A DNA stretch of 64,000 bases from Lucinisca nassula (taxonomy: Eukaryota > Mollusca > Bivalvia > Lucinida > Lucinidae), in contig OY757025.1 of assembly GCA_963580285.1 (NCBI GenBank), positions 114,145,900-114,209,899 of the forward strand. The letters are read 5' to 3'. Both the position numbers and the translations under genes were made by a program. The notes below the pieces were generated by a model. That model saw only the letters and a list, made by a program, of their open reading frames with translations. It was not told the origin of the DNA and searched no databases. This document shows, piece by piece, positions 43,380 to 54,429 of this stretch. Every line of letters starts with the position of its first letter. The stretch's first letter is position 1.

Positions 43380-43675
43380 CCCCCCCCCCCCCCCCCCCCC
43401 GCATCGGGGCTTGAAGAAATAGATTGGGCTGCACGATGCTTCCACGTAGAGCTGAAACCGACCGCACACATGAGTACTGGTAAACCTCTTAGAGGCTCTT
43501 AAGCCTGCCCAGGCAAAATGGTGCGAGTGGGACCGTCCATGCATATAAACCCTTTTGGTTTCACTGGATGACAGAATCATCTCAATGTCGGGTAAAAGTC
43601 CCACAAAATTGGAAGCAGTGTCTCCAAAATGACTTAGTGTTGACGGGGGCATTAAACCCCAAATCAATAAATAAA
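43380..43675 (+). mobile_element. S1 copy with poly-C head
   Basis: About 21 C at 43379-43400 replace the GCCCCCGCCC head. The tail is ACCCCAAATCAATAAATAAA. Confidence 0.68.
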
Positions 43676-43689
43676 AATCAATATAAATG

Positions 43690-43752
43690 CTATGTGTACA
43701 TATTAGAATCGTATCATTAAGGTGATTCTAATATATACACACAACATATTAG
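43690..43752. repeat. Diverged family A hairpin
   Basis: GTGTACATATTAGAATCG pairs with TGATTCTAATATATACAC. The tip is degenerate (TATCATTAAGG). Confidence 0.6.
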
Positions 43753-43769
43753 AAACTTCCATGGTGTAG

Positions 43770-44490
43770 TTTCTACTGTGCTTATGTGGCAAGAGTGTGC
43801 TTATGTGGCAAGACTGCTTATTTGACAAGACTGTGCTTATGTGACACGACTGTGCTTATGTGATCTGACTGTGCTTATGTGGCAAGACTGTGTTTATGCT
43901 GCAAGACTGTGTTTATGTGGCAAGGTTTTGCTTATGTGACAAGACTGTGCTTATGTGGCAAGACTGTGCTAATGTGACAAGACTGTGCTTATGTGGCAAG
44001 ATTTTGCTCTGTGGCAAGACTGTGCTTATGTGACAAGACTGTGCTTATGTGGCAAGACTGTGCTTATGTGGCAAGACTGTGCTTATGCGACAATACTGTG
44101 CTTATGTGGCAAGACTGTGCTTATGTGGCAAGACTATGCTTATGTGGCAAGACTGTGCTTATGTGGCAAGAATGTGATTATGTGACAAGACTGTGCTTAT
44201 GTCACTAGACTGTGCTTATGCTGCAAGACTGTGTTTATGTGACAATACTGTGCTTATGCTGCAAGACTGTGTTTATGTGACAAGACTGTGCTTATGCTGC
44301 AAGACTGTGTTTATGTGACAAGACTGTGCTTATGTGGCAAGACTGTGCTTATGTGGCAAGACTGTGATTATGTGGCAAGGTTTTGCTTATGTGACAAGAC
44401 TGTGCTTATGTGGCAAGACTGTGCTTATGTGACAAGACTGTGCTTAGATGTCAAGACTGTGCTTAGGTGACAAGGTTTTGATTATGTTCA
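43770..44490. repeat. 19-bp minisatellite (ATGTGGCAAGACTGTGCTT)
   Basis: About 37 head-to-tail copies, with GGCA/GACA and CTGCA variants. The long plus-strand frames here only translate the repeat. Confidence 0.93.
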
Positions 44491-44699
44491 GTTTCACCAG
44501 AGTCTTTGCTACTCGCCTTTGCAACAAGTACCCGCACAAACTCTACCTGCTGCAAGGACACCCCTTGCCCAACTGTAAGCAACATAAAAAAACATAAGTT
44601 GGCTTTCAAACGCCCAGCAGGCACATGTCACTATGGCCATGTCAAATACGTTGGTGCACAATGACCTTGCGACAACATATATGTGAGGCTGCATAAATG

Positions 44700-45245
44700 G
44701 TATGATATACCACCAAAGTTGTAGTGACGTTTATGTGATGTCATGAAGTTGCATGCACAACAATCAGATTTCACATTAACATCATGTGCCTGCTGGAAGA
44801 CCAAGACCTACACCTCTCTCCCAACCACTACCCAACAACACCCACACCCCAGCCTAGGCACTTTAATCTCAATGAAATGTGCATCTGACTAATGATCATG
44901 ATGCAGGTTTGAGGCCTTCATGAGGACTGAACAAATTTGTCTAAATCACGACGGAAATGAGGGCGAGGATGCGGCAACGTAAAATCGATTTAAGCCCCCC
45001 AGTGGAATTTGTTTCACTGACTGTTCCAAGGCGGTTCTTCTGTCGCGGTTTATTTTTGTTATGGTTTGTCTTTGAGTGTGTGTTTTGCTTATATTATTTT
45101 GTTTTGGATAGCCAATTTGCCATTTTGCAGGAAAGTAACTGTCCATTGGCTTTCCGCTTCTGATGTTTCCATTTGGGTCTGTTGTTTCATGTTTGTGTCT
45201 CTGCTGGGAGCTGTGGGTTAATTGTATCGATTCCTGATCAGTGCC
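44700..45245 (+). repeat. Retroelement 3' region U, third copy
   Basis: GAGGCCTTCATGAGGACTGA through TGTATCGATTCCTGATCA matches 32390-32790. Its left part (44700-44870) contains ACATCATGTGCCTGC, as at 7340. Confidence 0.6.
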
Positions 45246-45269
45246 TTCATTTCTATTTTGATTCTGGGT

Positions 45270-45489
45270 ATATAACATTTGACAATGGAGTGGAGATTGA
45301 TCGTGAAATCTCTTCTATGGTCATTCTCAGTTCTTTGCTGATTCAAGAAGTGCAGTTGTCAGTTTATGGTAAAAGAATGTGCACTTTACTGGTTAACCCC
45401 TTATGTATAAGCCTGTCCAGGATAAGTGTGGTAAGGTTGAGTGCCCAGCTAGATATGACCCAAATATTGTTGACTGGGCCATAAAACTA
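45270..45489 (+). mobile_element. S4 SINE lacking its head
   Basis: GGAGATTGATCGTGAAATCT, ACTGGTTAACCCCTTATG and TTGACTGGGCCATAAAACT are S4 body and tail. An H element interrupts or ends it at 45490. Confidence 0.65.
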
Positions 45490-47457
45490 AACAAGAGGGC
45501 CCAGAGGGCCCTGGTTCGCTCACCTGATCCAATGTATAATAAGTGGGCCCCGGGCGGGGTCAATTTTGGCCCCAGGACTATAATTTGAACAATCTTGGTA
45601 GAGGTCCACACGATGAAGCTTCATATCGAATATGAAAGACCTGGGCTTTGTGGTTTCAGAGTAGAAGATTTTAAAGGTTTACCCTGCATAAAGAAGTCTA
45701 TGTAAAACAAGATTTTCCCTAAATAAGTCTATGTAAAACCAAAGGACCCCGGAGCTGGGGCATTTTTGGCCCCAGGGCTATAATTTGAACAACCTTGGTA
45801 GAGGTCCACTAGCTGAAGCTTCATAACAAATATCAAAGACCTAAGCCTTGTGGTTTCAGAGAAGATTTTTTAAAGATTTTCCCTATATAAGTCTATGTAA
45901 AACCAAAGGGCCACATGGCGGGGGCATTTTTGGTCTCAGGGCTATAATTTGAACAATCTTGGTAGAGGTCCACTAGCTGAAGCGTCGTAACAAATATCAA
46001 AGACCTAAGCCTTGTGGTTTCAGAGAAGAAGTTTTTTAAAGATTTTCTCTATATAACCCAATGTAAAACCAAAGGGCCCCGGTGTGGGGGCATTTCGGCC
46101 CCAGCACAATAATTTGAACAATCTTGGTAGGGGTCCACTAGATGAAGCTTCATACCAAATATCAAAGACCTGGGCCTTGCAGTTTCAGAGAAGAAGGTTT
46201 TTAAAGATTTTCCCTATATAAGCCAATGTAAAAACTAAGGGCCCCAGTGCGGGGGCATTTTCAGCCCCAGCACTATAATTTGAACAATCTTGGTAGGGGT
46301 CCACTAGATGAAGGTTCATACCAAATAGCAAAGACCTGGGCCTTGCAGTTTCAGAGAAGAAGATTTTTAAAGATTTTCCCTATATAAGCCCATGTAAAAC
46401 AAAAGGCCCCCCGGGCTGGGGCATTTTTGGCCCCAGCACTATAATTTGAACAATCTTGGTAGGGGTCCACTAGATGAAGCTTCATACCAAATATCAAAGA
46501 CCTGTGCCTTGTGGTTTCAGAGAAGAAGATTTTTAAAGATTTTCCCTATATAAGCCCATGTAAAACCAAAGGGCCCCGGTGCGGGGACATTTTCGGCCCC
46601 AGCACTATAATTTGAACAATCTTGGTAGGGGTCCTCTAGATGAAGCTTCATACCAAATATCAATGTCCTGGGCCTTGCGGTTTCAGATAAGAAGATTTTT
46701 AAAGATTTTCTCTATATAAGCCCATGTTAAACCAAAGGGCACCGGTGCGGGGGCATTTTTAGCTCCAGCACTATAATTTGAACAATCTTGGTAGGGGTCC
46801 ACTAGATGAAGCTTCATACCAAATATCAAAGACCTGGGCCTTGCGGTTTCAGAGAAGAAGATTTTTAAAGATTTTTTCCTATATAAACCCATGTAAAACC
46901 AAAGGGCCCTGGTGCAGGGCATTTTCGGCCCCAGCACAATAATTTGAACAATCTTGGTAGGGGTCCACTAGATGAAGCTTCATACCAAATATCAAAGACC
47001 TGGGCCTTGCAGTTTCAGAGAAGAAGATTTTTAAAGATTTTCCCTATATAAGCCCATGTAAAACCTAAGGGCCCCCCTGCGGGGGCATTTTCGGCCCCAG
47101 CACTATAATTTGAACAATCTTGGTAGGGGTCCACCAGATGAAACTTCATACCAAATATCAATGTCCTGGGCTTTGCGGTTTCAGAGAAGAAGATTTTTTA
47201 AGTTTTCGATGAAAAAAAATCTATTTTTGGCTCCTGTGACCTATATGTGCAACGGACCTGAACCATTTGAACAACTTTGACAGGGGACCACCTAAGGATC
47301 ATTCCTGAGAAGTTTGGTCAAAATCCGATCAGTAGTTTAGGAGATGTCCTTTGAAGAAAAAGTTTACGGACGCACGCACGGACGGACGGACGGACGCACA
47401 ACGGACAAAAAGTGATCCCAAAAGCTCACCTTGTCACTACGTGACAGGTGAGCTAAA
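45490..47457 (+). mobile_element. Tandem-array transposon H3
   Basis: It starts AACAAGAGGGCCCAGAGGGC, carries ten ~166-bp units (to about 47215), a unique leader, a GGAC-rich run (about 47368-47400) and ends in the hairpin GCTCACCTTGTCAC/GTGACAGGTGAGCT before an A run. The start and end motifs match H2 in reverse orientation. It has no coding capacity. It lies in the A-rich tail of an S4 SINE, again an A/A (T/T) target. Confidence 0.75.
45540..47215. repeat. 166-bp tandem array of H3
   Basis: The AATCTTGGTAG landmark falls at 45955, 46120, 46286, 46452, 46618, 46784, 46950 and 47116, a 165-166 bp step. The first unit (45591 to 45791) is longer. Confidence 0.9.
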
Positions 47458-47470
47458 AAAAAACAAAATC

Positions 47471-47772
47471 GGCCCCCGCCCATCGGGGCTTGAAGAAATA
47501 AATGGGCTGCATGATGCTTCCACACAGAGCTGAATCTGACTGCACACAAGTTCTGGTAAACCTCTTAGAGGATCTAAGCCTGCCCAGGCAAAGCAGTGTG
47601 AGTCGGACCGTCCATGCTTATAAACCATTCTGGTTTCATTGGGCGACAGGGCTTGAGATGTCATTTCATCTCAATGTTGGGTAAAAGTCCTACAAAATTG
47701 GAAGCAACATCTCCAAAATGACCTTTATAGTGTTGACAGGGACATTAAACATCGAATCAAACAAACAAACAA
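47471..47772 (+). mobile_element. S1 copy
   Basis: Complete from CGGCCCCCGCCCATCGGGGC to AATCAAACAAACAAACAAC, followed by a C run. Confidence 0.75.
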
Positions 47773-47967
47773 CCCCCCCCCCCCCCAAAAAAACAAAAAC
47801 AAAACAGGACCCCCTATAAGGAAGGAATATAAACACCACAACTGGGAAGTAAAAAGACAGCACAAATTTATTCCACCGGCTTACTTGACAAAAGCAGTGA
47901 AACCAGCATATTGCAATAAAAACAACTACAATTAATAATGGTAGTGATTAGTTATATCCTAGACACT

Positions 47968-48182
47968 TAACCCTTATCCTACTAAACACGACAAGCCCTA
48001 TCTTTGCAAACAGTGTAGATCCAGATCAGATGGCTTCTTCAGAAGCCATCTGATCAGGATCTACACTGTTTGTCATCTAGTTCATGAATTTGAATAAATA
48101 AATTTCATCAAACATCAAGTAATTTGATTGGCTGAAAGTCAGAAATTGGTGTAGCTGAATAATTTATTCAGCAGGATAAGGG
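47968..48182. mobile_element. Family B2 MITE, TTAA-type end
   Basis: The ends are TTAACCCTTATCCTACTAAA and TTCAGCAGGATAAGGGT. The hairpin at 48006-48072 has a TGGCTTC/GAAGCCA tip. Confidence 0.72.
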
Positions 48183-48212
48183 TAAAATATAACAAGAAAT
48201 CTCTAAAATTAC

Positions 48213-48423
48213 TTAAAGGGAAATCAAAGCACCTTCAGGGGAGGCAACTCTTGCAATTTTTTTTCACATCTTTTCTTAAAGGAAAGAATCTTTCCTTTAA
48301 GAGAAGACCCTAATCTAGGAAGAATGCAAACACAGGACAGCAAACAGTTGCCCCCACCACAACACTTCAATCCCCGTAAATAAATGGCATAAAATATGCC
48401 AGGCACAGCCATTCACCTTAAAA
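48213..48423. mobile_element. Family C MITE, diverged
   Basis: CACCTTCAGGGGAGGCAACT at left and GGCATAAAATATGCCAGGCA at right are C landmarks. The core palindrome is shortened to AAAGGAAAGAATCTTTCCTTT. Confidence 0.6.
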
Positions 48424-48654
48424 CAAATCAGTCCCTATCGACTGAACAGCGGACCTCCAAATCCAAAGTCTTTAAGACACGAACCAAATAAGCAATGTCT
48501 TGCATTAGTTCTATCCTACTGATTTGAGAAAATGTCACAGTCAGTTAAAAAAAGAGAACTCCATCCATTACTATATCAAAACTCCATATATCTAGGCACA
48601 GCTGTTTTAAGCAAAAATAAAGTCTTTTTTTTTGGGGGGGGGGGGGGATTTTAC
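48424..48654. other. No feature recognised
   Basis: A/T-rich with a T8-G12 run at about 48628-48648. Confidence 0.4.
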
Positions 48655-48830
48655 AGGACTATTTCACTTATTTCTAGGTGATCATTAATCAGGTGGGCGG
48701 AAACTGGAGTTCCCAGTGAAAAACCATCTGACCTTCCGTTGCAGAACATGACGTCTCACATGTGGCCCGAGAAAGGCTTGAACCCACACGAGTCAGAGAG
48801 ACCTAATGATTAAGAACTCTCAAGTCAAAC
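48655..48830 (-). mobile_element. S3 SINE fragment
   Basis: GATCATTAATCAGGTGGGCG, GACCTTCCGTTGCAGAACAT and ACCTAATGATTAAGA are S3 blocks in minus orientation. Confidence 0.6.
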
Positions 48831-48848
48831 ATGTAAAATCTTTAGACA

Positions 48849-49811
48849 AACTAGAAATGCGTCAATAGGACATGGATGCCCCCGCCTGAATATATGTTGA
48901 TGCTCTTATTAATACATAGAAACTTATTGATAGTGTTTAAGTTTTGGGACCATTTTTTGACACCTGACCTCTATGTATGACCTTGACCTTGGCGGTATGG
49001 ATCTGGGATTTGTGTGTGACACATTGTCTTATGATGGTGAACATTTCTACAAAGTAATTTCAAAATCCATAAAGATATAAGGAAGTCATTGAAGGTGTTT
49101 AGGTTTTGGACCCTTTTATTGACCTTTGACCATTGAGGTAATGACCGGATTTTTGTGAGCGACCAAGATCTCATTATGGTAAACATCTCTGCCAAGTTAT
49201 TTCAAAATCCATCCAGAAATAAGGAAGTTGTAGGCCATGTTTAAGTTTCAAACTCTTTTATTGACCATTGACCTCTAAGTACGACTTTAATCTTCGAGGT
49301 ACTGAAGGTTCGAGGTTTTGCGAGCGACAAAATGTCTCCTTATTGTAAACATTTCTGCCAAGTAATTTCAAAATCCATCAAGAAAGAAAAAAGTTATTGA
49401 CCCTGTTTTAGACCAGTTTTTTTTTACCTTTGACCTCTATGTACGACCTTGACCTTGGCAGTACCGACCTGGGTTTTGCGCGCTACACATTGGCTCATGA
49501 TGGTGAACATATCTGCTAAGAATCTTTAATAAGAAAGTTATTGACTGCGTTTAAGAATCAGGCCCATTCTTTTAACTTTGACCTCTAAGTATGACCTTGA
49601 CCTCGGAGGTATGAAGCCGGGTTTTGTGTGCGACACATCGTCTCATGATGGTTAACATTTCTGCAAAATAATTTGACAATTCATCCAGAAATAAAAAAGT
49701 TATTGACTGCATTTAAGTTTCAGATGCACAGACAGCTGGACGAACGAAGGGACGGACGGACAGGTACAACTCTATATGCCCTTTCCACCATTCTTCGAAT
49801 GGTGGGGGCAT
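48849..49811 (+). mobile_element. Tandem-array transposon H4
   Basis: It starts AACTAGAAATGCGTCAATAG, has five ~142-166-bp units (acatttct landmarks at 49041, 49183, 49349, 49507, 49655; units carry TTTGACCTCTAAGTACGACC), a GGACGGACGGACAGG run and a terminal hairpin CCACCATTCTTCGAATGGTGG followed by GGGCATAAAAA. No coding frame is present. Confidence 0.7.
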
Positions 49812-50049
49812 AAAAAGCAAATTTTTGACTGATCAAGTAGACCTTTATTCAAATCAAACTATACTAATAGATTTGACTAAGGAAAGAAATGAGGGCTGAT
49901 AAGATCCTATGATTTATGTAGAAGTTTACATGACAATTGTCTTTAAAAAGCATTTGTTATGACCTACAAGCACAACATATGTTTTGAATGAAAACTGACA
50001 AAAACTGCCCAAAAATTTATATCAACTGCTCATGTCCATTTAATATATT

Positions 50050-51007
50050 ACAAGAATTCCGCCGAAGGCTATGTCGCGCCTGTGTGGGCACATAGTCATC
50101 AAACCATGATATGTAGGTCAAGGTCAAACATAGATGCTTGCACAAAAGATTCCATTCTCAAATGCAAGCTTGTACTAAGTATCATTAATGAAGCTCAAAT
50201 AATTCTTGAGAAATGAACTTAACCATTAGGGTGAACGCCAGGGTGGTCGCAATATTTTACAAAGTCAGTGAACCATGAAATTTAGGTCAAGGTAAAATAT
50301 GGATGCTTGCATTTAAGTTGCCATCCCCAAATTCAAGTTTGCACCAAATATCATTAATGAAGCTCTTATAAATCTTGAGAAATAAACTTGACCATTAGGG
50401 TGAACGCTAGGGTGGTCGCAATATTTTACAAAGTCAGTGAACCATGAAATATAGGTCAAGATTAAATATGGAGGCTTGCATTTAAGTAACCATCCCCAGT
50501 TACAAGTTTGTACCAAGTATCATTAATAAAGCTCTTGTAGTTCTTGAGAAATAAACTTGACCATTGGGGTGAACGCTAGGATGGTCACAATATTTTACAA
50601 AGTCAGTGAACCATGAAATGTAGGTCAAGGTCAAATATGGATGCTTGTATTCAGGTTGCCATCCACAGACACAAGTTTGTACCACATATCATTAATGAAG
50701 CTCTTATAGTTCTCGAGAAATAAACTTGAACCTCAGGGTGAACGCTAGGGTGGTCGCAATATTTTACAAAGTCAGTGAACCATGAAAAGTAGGTCAAGGT
50801 CAAATATGGATGCTTGCATGTAAGCTGTCATCCCCAGATACAAGTTTGTACCAAGTATCATTAATGAAGCTCTTATAGTTCTTGAGAAATAAACTTGAAC
50901 CTCAGGGTGAACGCTAGGGGGGTCGCAAATGTTGACGCCTTGACAAACGGACGAACGGATGAAAAACCTGGCGCCTATATCGCGCCATGCTAATAGCATG
51001 CGACAAT
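50050..51007 (+). mobile_element. Tandem-array transposon H5
   Basis: It starts ACAAGAATTCCGCCGAAGGC, has five units of exactly 169 bp (AACCATG landmarks at 50102, 50271, 50440, 50609, 50778), an ACGGACGAACGGATG run and a terminal hairpin CATGCTA-A-TAGCATG followed by CGACAATAAAAGG. The minus frames over it are repeat artefacts. Confidence 0.75.
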
Positions 51008-51249
51008 AAAAGGTTTAACATGTTAATCTTTGACATTTTTAGCAATGATTTGAACAGCTAGGCCCTGGTTTTAGCATGATGAAAGCACAAAGCAAACACT
51101 GAAATATGTACATCTAAAACGTCTTGAAAAAAGTGCAAACTTGAAAGAACTTTGGATTCTCATTCTCACTGGCAAGAACATCCAAGATAAACGTACTTCC
51201 ATGCTCAACTGAACAGGAAATTTATCCTGTCAGATCATAAATATTAAAA
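51008..51249. other. No feature recognised
   Basis: AT-rich sequence without long frames or recognisable repeats. Confidence 0.4.
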
Positions 51250-51312
51250 TTATCCTGCTCATAAATATTAAAATGCCAACAATTGTTGGCATTTTAACAT
51301 TTATGAGCAGGA
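51250..51312. repeat. Long palindrome TCCTGCTCATAAATATTAAA...
   Basis: ATGCCAACAATTGTTGGCAT forms the exact centre and the arms extend to CCTGCTCATAAAT on the left and ATTTATGAGCAGGA on the right. Confidence 0.8.
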
Positions 51313-51610
51313 CCATTGTTTCTTTGCCAAGCTTGAAAGAAAAGCTACATGGATGGCATTTTTACTAAAATTGGTTGTTCCAAACTTTAATGGGTTGAGA
51401 ATGATATTCTTTTTAAAGCGTCTAGTCTGGTATTTAAACACAAGAAAACAGCAGTCTGGTATTTACCAACAAGATAACAGCAGAGCTGTTTAGTAGTATA
51501 AGTATGAATATCTGCTAAAATTCTAGAATCCATGAACCTTGGGGGAGCTTCCTGCAAAAAGTCATGGATCAAGCCATATTCCCGTAAAAATCCTGGGTCT
51601 GCACTGTTTG

Positions 51611-51899
51611 TTCGCCCCCCGCCCACTGGGGCTTGAAGAAATAGATGGGCTGCATGATGCTTCCACGCAGAGCTGCAACCGACCCTCACACGAGTACTGG
51701 TGAACCGCTTAGAGGATCTAACCCTGCCCAGGCAAAGTGGTGTACGCTAATAAACCCTATAAGCTACATTGGGCGGCAGGGCATGAGATGTCATTTCATC
51801 TCAAGGTCGGGTAAAAGTCCCACAAAATTGGAAGCAATGTCTCCAAAGTGACCTTAACAGTGTTGACGGGAATGTTAAACCTCAAATCAGACAAACAAA
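51611..51899 (+). mobile_element. S1 with 12-bp target duplication, inserted in a B hairpin end
   Basis: CTGCACTGTTTG flanks the copy at 51599-51610 and 51900-51911. This word is itself the outer arm of a family B hairpin, so the SINE hit that arm. Confidence 0.85.
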
Positions 51900-52060
51900 C
51901 TGCACTGTTTGCATTAAGCCTGTCTATCCAAATACTTCTGTGCAGACAGAATAGCAAACAGTATAGACCCAAATCAGACTGCTCCCTCAGAAGCAGTCTG
52001 CACTGGTTGCATAGGCATGTCAGTCCCAATACTTAGGATCATCTGGTAGTCAGCTGCAGA
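51900..52060. mobile_element. Family B4 repeat
   Basis: The hairpin at about 51954-52012 (AGCAAACAGTATAGACCC, CTGCTCC/GAAGCAG tip) is followed by ATAGGCATGTCAGTCCCAAT. Confidence 0.55.
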
Positions 52061-52148
52061 TGCGCATTTCACAACAGTAAATGTGATCATGCCAAGTGTT
52101 TTTTTCACATGCATTGGCTCAATAATATTACAAATCACTCCTATCCAA

Positions 52149-52390
52149 TTAAGGGGAATGGGAACACCTTCAGGGGAGGCAACTCCTGCTAAAGTATTTT
52201 TGTCTCCCATGTCAATAGCGGTCAACTCTTAAAGAAAAGAATTTGCTCCCGAGGAGCAAATTCTTTCCTTTAAGAGTAGACCCCTTTTTCAGTGGGACAG
52301 GGCTTATAGTAAAACCAACAGAAAGTTCCGAAAGTTGTCTCCCTTTGAAAAATGGCATAAAAATCTGCCAGGTGTTCCCATTCCCCTTAA
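52149..52390. mobile_element. Family C MITE, full length, TTAA-flanked
   Basis: TTAAGGGGAATGGGAACACC and its exact complement form 20-bp inverted ends with TTAA outermost. The centre is AAGAATTTGCTCC-CGAG-GGAGCAAATTCTT-like. This is the reference copy for C. Confidence 0.82.
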
Positions 52391-52426
52391 TGTCCATTTA
52401 CAAACATGCAAAACATCATTTTCAAC

Positions 52427-52610
52427 CCTAACCCTTACCATGCTGAACCCGGATATATTCTTTTTTTTTAAACAGTATAGATCCTGATCAGCTGGCTTCA
52501 GAGAAGCCAGCTGATCTGGATCTATACTGTTTTCTATTCTGCTTCTATATCAAGAATGTATATCCATGCTAAAAATAGAAATCATTTAACACCAATGGCT
52601 GAAAATTGGG
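52427..52610. mobile_element. Family B2-like MITE with GCTGGCTTC tip
   Basis: It starts AACCCTTACCATGCTGAACC. The hairpin at 52470-52532 pairs AACAGTATAGATCCTGATCA with TGATCTGGATCTATACTGTT. Confidence 0.62.
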
Positions 52611-52616
52611 GAGGAG

Positions 52617-52800
52617 TGTAGTATTCACCTTATTTGCATTATCTGCTGGTTCCTAGTCTGAAGGTTATCAGTGTTGGAAAAACAGGTAACCAGACCCCCC
52701 TGACCTTGAAAGGTCAGGGGGGTCTGGTTACCTGTTTTTCCAATATTGACAATGTGCAAGCTGGGAGCCAGCCAATAATGCAAATATGGTGAATACTGAA
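52617..52800. mobile_element. Fold-back element with AGTATTCACC ends
   Basis: AGTATTCACCTTATTTGCAT is inverted at the right end. The centre (52675-52742) is a nearly perfect palindrome of about 33-bp arms around CCCCCCTGACC/GGTCAGGGGGG. Confidence 0.78.
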
Positions 52801-52954
52801 ATTTTCAGCATTAGGAGGGTAAACACATCAAAGTCAAGCAAATCACAAACAATGGATATATCCTTCACCATTATTATGCTACTATATTATTGTTTGGAAT
52901 ATATATTATTATATTTAGATATATACTTTACTTATGCATAACAAGGTAGAGGGC

Positions 52955-53435
52955 ATCCCCCCCCCCCCCCAACCCCCATCTGAGCTTGGAGACAGAGACT
53001 GGGCTGCATCGTGCTCCAAAGCAGAGTGTGTTTGATTTGAGGTTTAACGTCCCCATCAACACTGTAAAAGTCAATTTTGCGACGTTGTTTCCAATTCTGT
53101 GAGACTTTTACCCGACACTGAGATGAAATGACATCTCAAGCCCTGCCGCCCGATGAAACCAACAGGGTTTATAAGCATGGACGGTCCGACTCGCAATGCA
53201 TTGCCTGGGCAGGCGTAGATCCTCTAAGCGGTTTACCAGTACTTGTGTGGAGGTTGGTTTCAGCTCTGCTTGGAAGCATCATGCAGCCCATCTATTTCTT
53301 CAAGCCCAGATGTGTGGGGGCTAAAGGAAGAGTTGAAACCAACTCAGTTGAAACCAACTGCACACGAGTACTAGTAAACTGCTTAGAAAGTCGAAGCCTA
53401 CCCAGGCAAAGTGGTGTGAGTTGGACCGTCCCTAT
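52955..53435 (+). mobile_element. Older S1 split by a younger S1
   Basis: Head (ATCTGAGCTTGGAGACAGAG, after a C run at 52958) and later part (GCACACGAGTACTAGTAAAC to GGACCGTCCCTATATAAA) are separated by the copy at 53030-53322. Confidence 0.6.
53030..53322 (-). mobile_element. S1 copy inserted within S1
   Basis: Full minus-oriented copy from GTTTGATTTGAGGTTTAACG to AGCCCAGATGTGTGGGGGC. Confidence 0.72.
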
Positions 53436-53769
53436 ATAAATCTTGCATGAATGTGTTTTTGAGGCTCCTGGACCAGAGAAAATGTACATCAGGGCCTGGT
53501 TATTCTCAGCTAACTATATCATTAGTTACCATACTGTTAAAACTTACCATCTAATATGGCAAACACACTATTATTTTATACTTCACAGTGAAAAACAATG
53601 CATATCAGAAACAAATAAAAATATCAGTCACAAATGAAAAGCTATTGCATCATTTCACTGGTGACTGATACCATTTATCTTGTTTCACTGTAGAGAGCTG
53701 GGACTACGTTTTTGTTTACATTCTGTTGTAAATATTGCATTGTGTTCTGCAATAAACAAAAAAGAAAAT
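53436..53769. other. No feature recognised
   Basis: AT-rich. A 64-residue frame at 53443 has no recognisable domain. Confidence 0.4.
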
Positions 53770-53925
53770 TTACTCTTTTTTTTTCGGTATCCCAAAAATA
53801 TTTCATAATAAGCTAAAAACATCCAAATTTTCACTCGTGCTTCGCACTCATGAAAATCTGGATATTTTCAGCACATTCAATAAAATATTTTTGGAATCCC
53901 ACTAAAAAAAGTAAATATCCTCTAT
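53770..53925. mobile_element. Palindromic MITE (CACTCGTGCTTCGCACTCATG centre)
   Basis: CCCAAAAATATTTCATAATA is inverted at about 53880-53900. The core AAATTTTCACTCGTGC/GCACTCATGAAAATC folds with few mismatches. No protein is encoded. Confidence 0.7.
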
Positions 53926-54429
53926 TTTTTTGCTGAAAAATTTTGCAAATGCAAAAGCTACTACCAGCTGTGACATTTCTTCAGAATGACAGGAAACATA
54001 AATGCACCGAGTGAGGCTGGAGTCCACTCCTGTGCAGACTGATACACAGGCTGGTCTTGGTTTGCAGGCTACATGTCATAAATACATGTAAGTTTTCTTG
54101 CAACAATTTCAAATAAAGTGTTGCAAATGAACCATTTTATCCACAAGCAAGAACAAACGTTTTTAAAGACCAAGTACTTATCTTGATTTTCTATTTTTTT
54201 ACCGTATCCGAGACAATCCGATAGCAGTCTTTCAAATGCATCATACCTCTCTATCCCAAAAACATTCCTTTCCCCTCAGTTTTCTACCTCGAAAAGGTGC
54301 ACAAACTCAACAAGTTCATTTCATCAGTCATCAGTATCCAGGACCAATCTATTCAGACTGGTAAGTCTCCATATTAACCCTTCAAACACCAATCACAATT
54401 AGCAGACAACATTTTAAAGCATTTTTGTT
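53926..54429. other. No feature recognised
   Basis: Includes TGCAAATGCAAAAGCTACT, related to the palindrome arm at 57990. Otherwise unassigned. Confidence 0.4.

Noticed and set aside
43985..44470. Cys/Leu-rich frames of 60-71 residues
   Set aside because: They are stop-free readings of the 19-bp minisatellite (CGKTVLMWQDCAY repeats).
45540..47215. Protein-coding tandem repeat gene
   Set aside because: The 166-bp period is not a multiple of three, stops occur in all frames, and it lies inside element H3.
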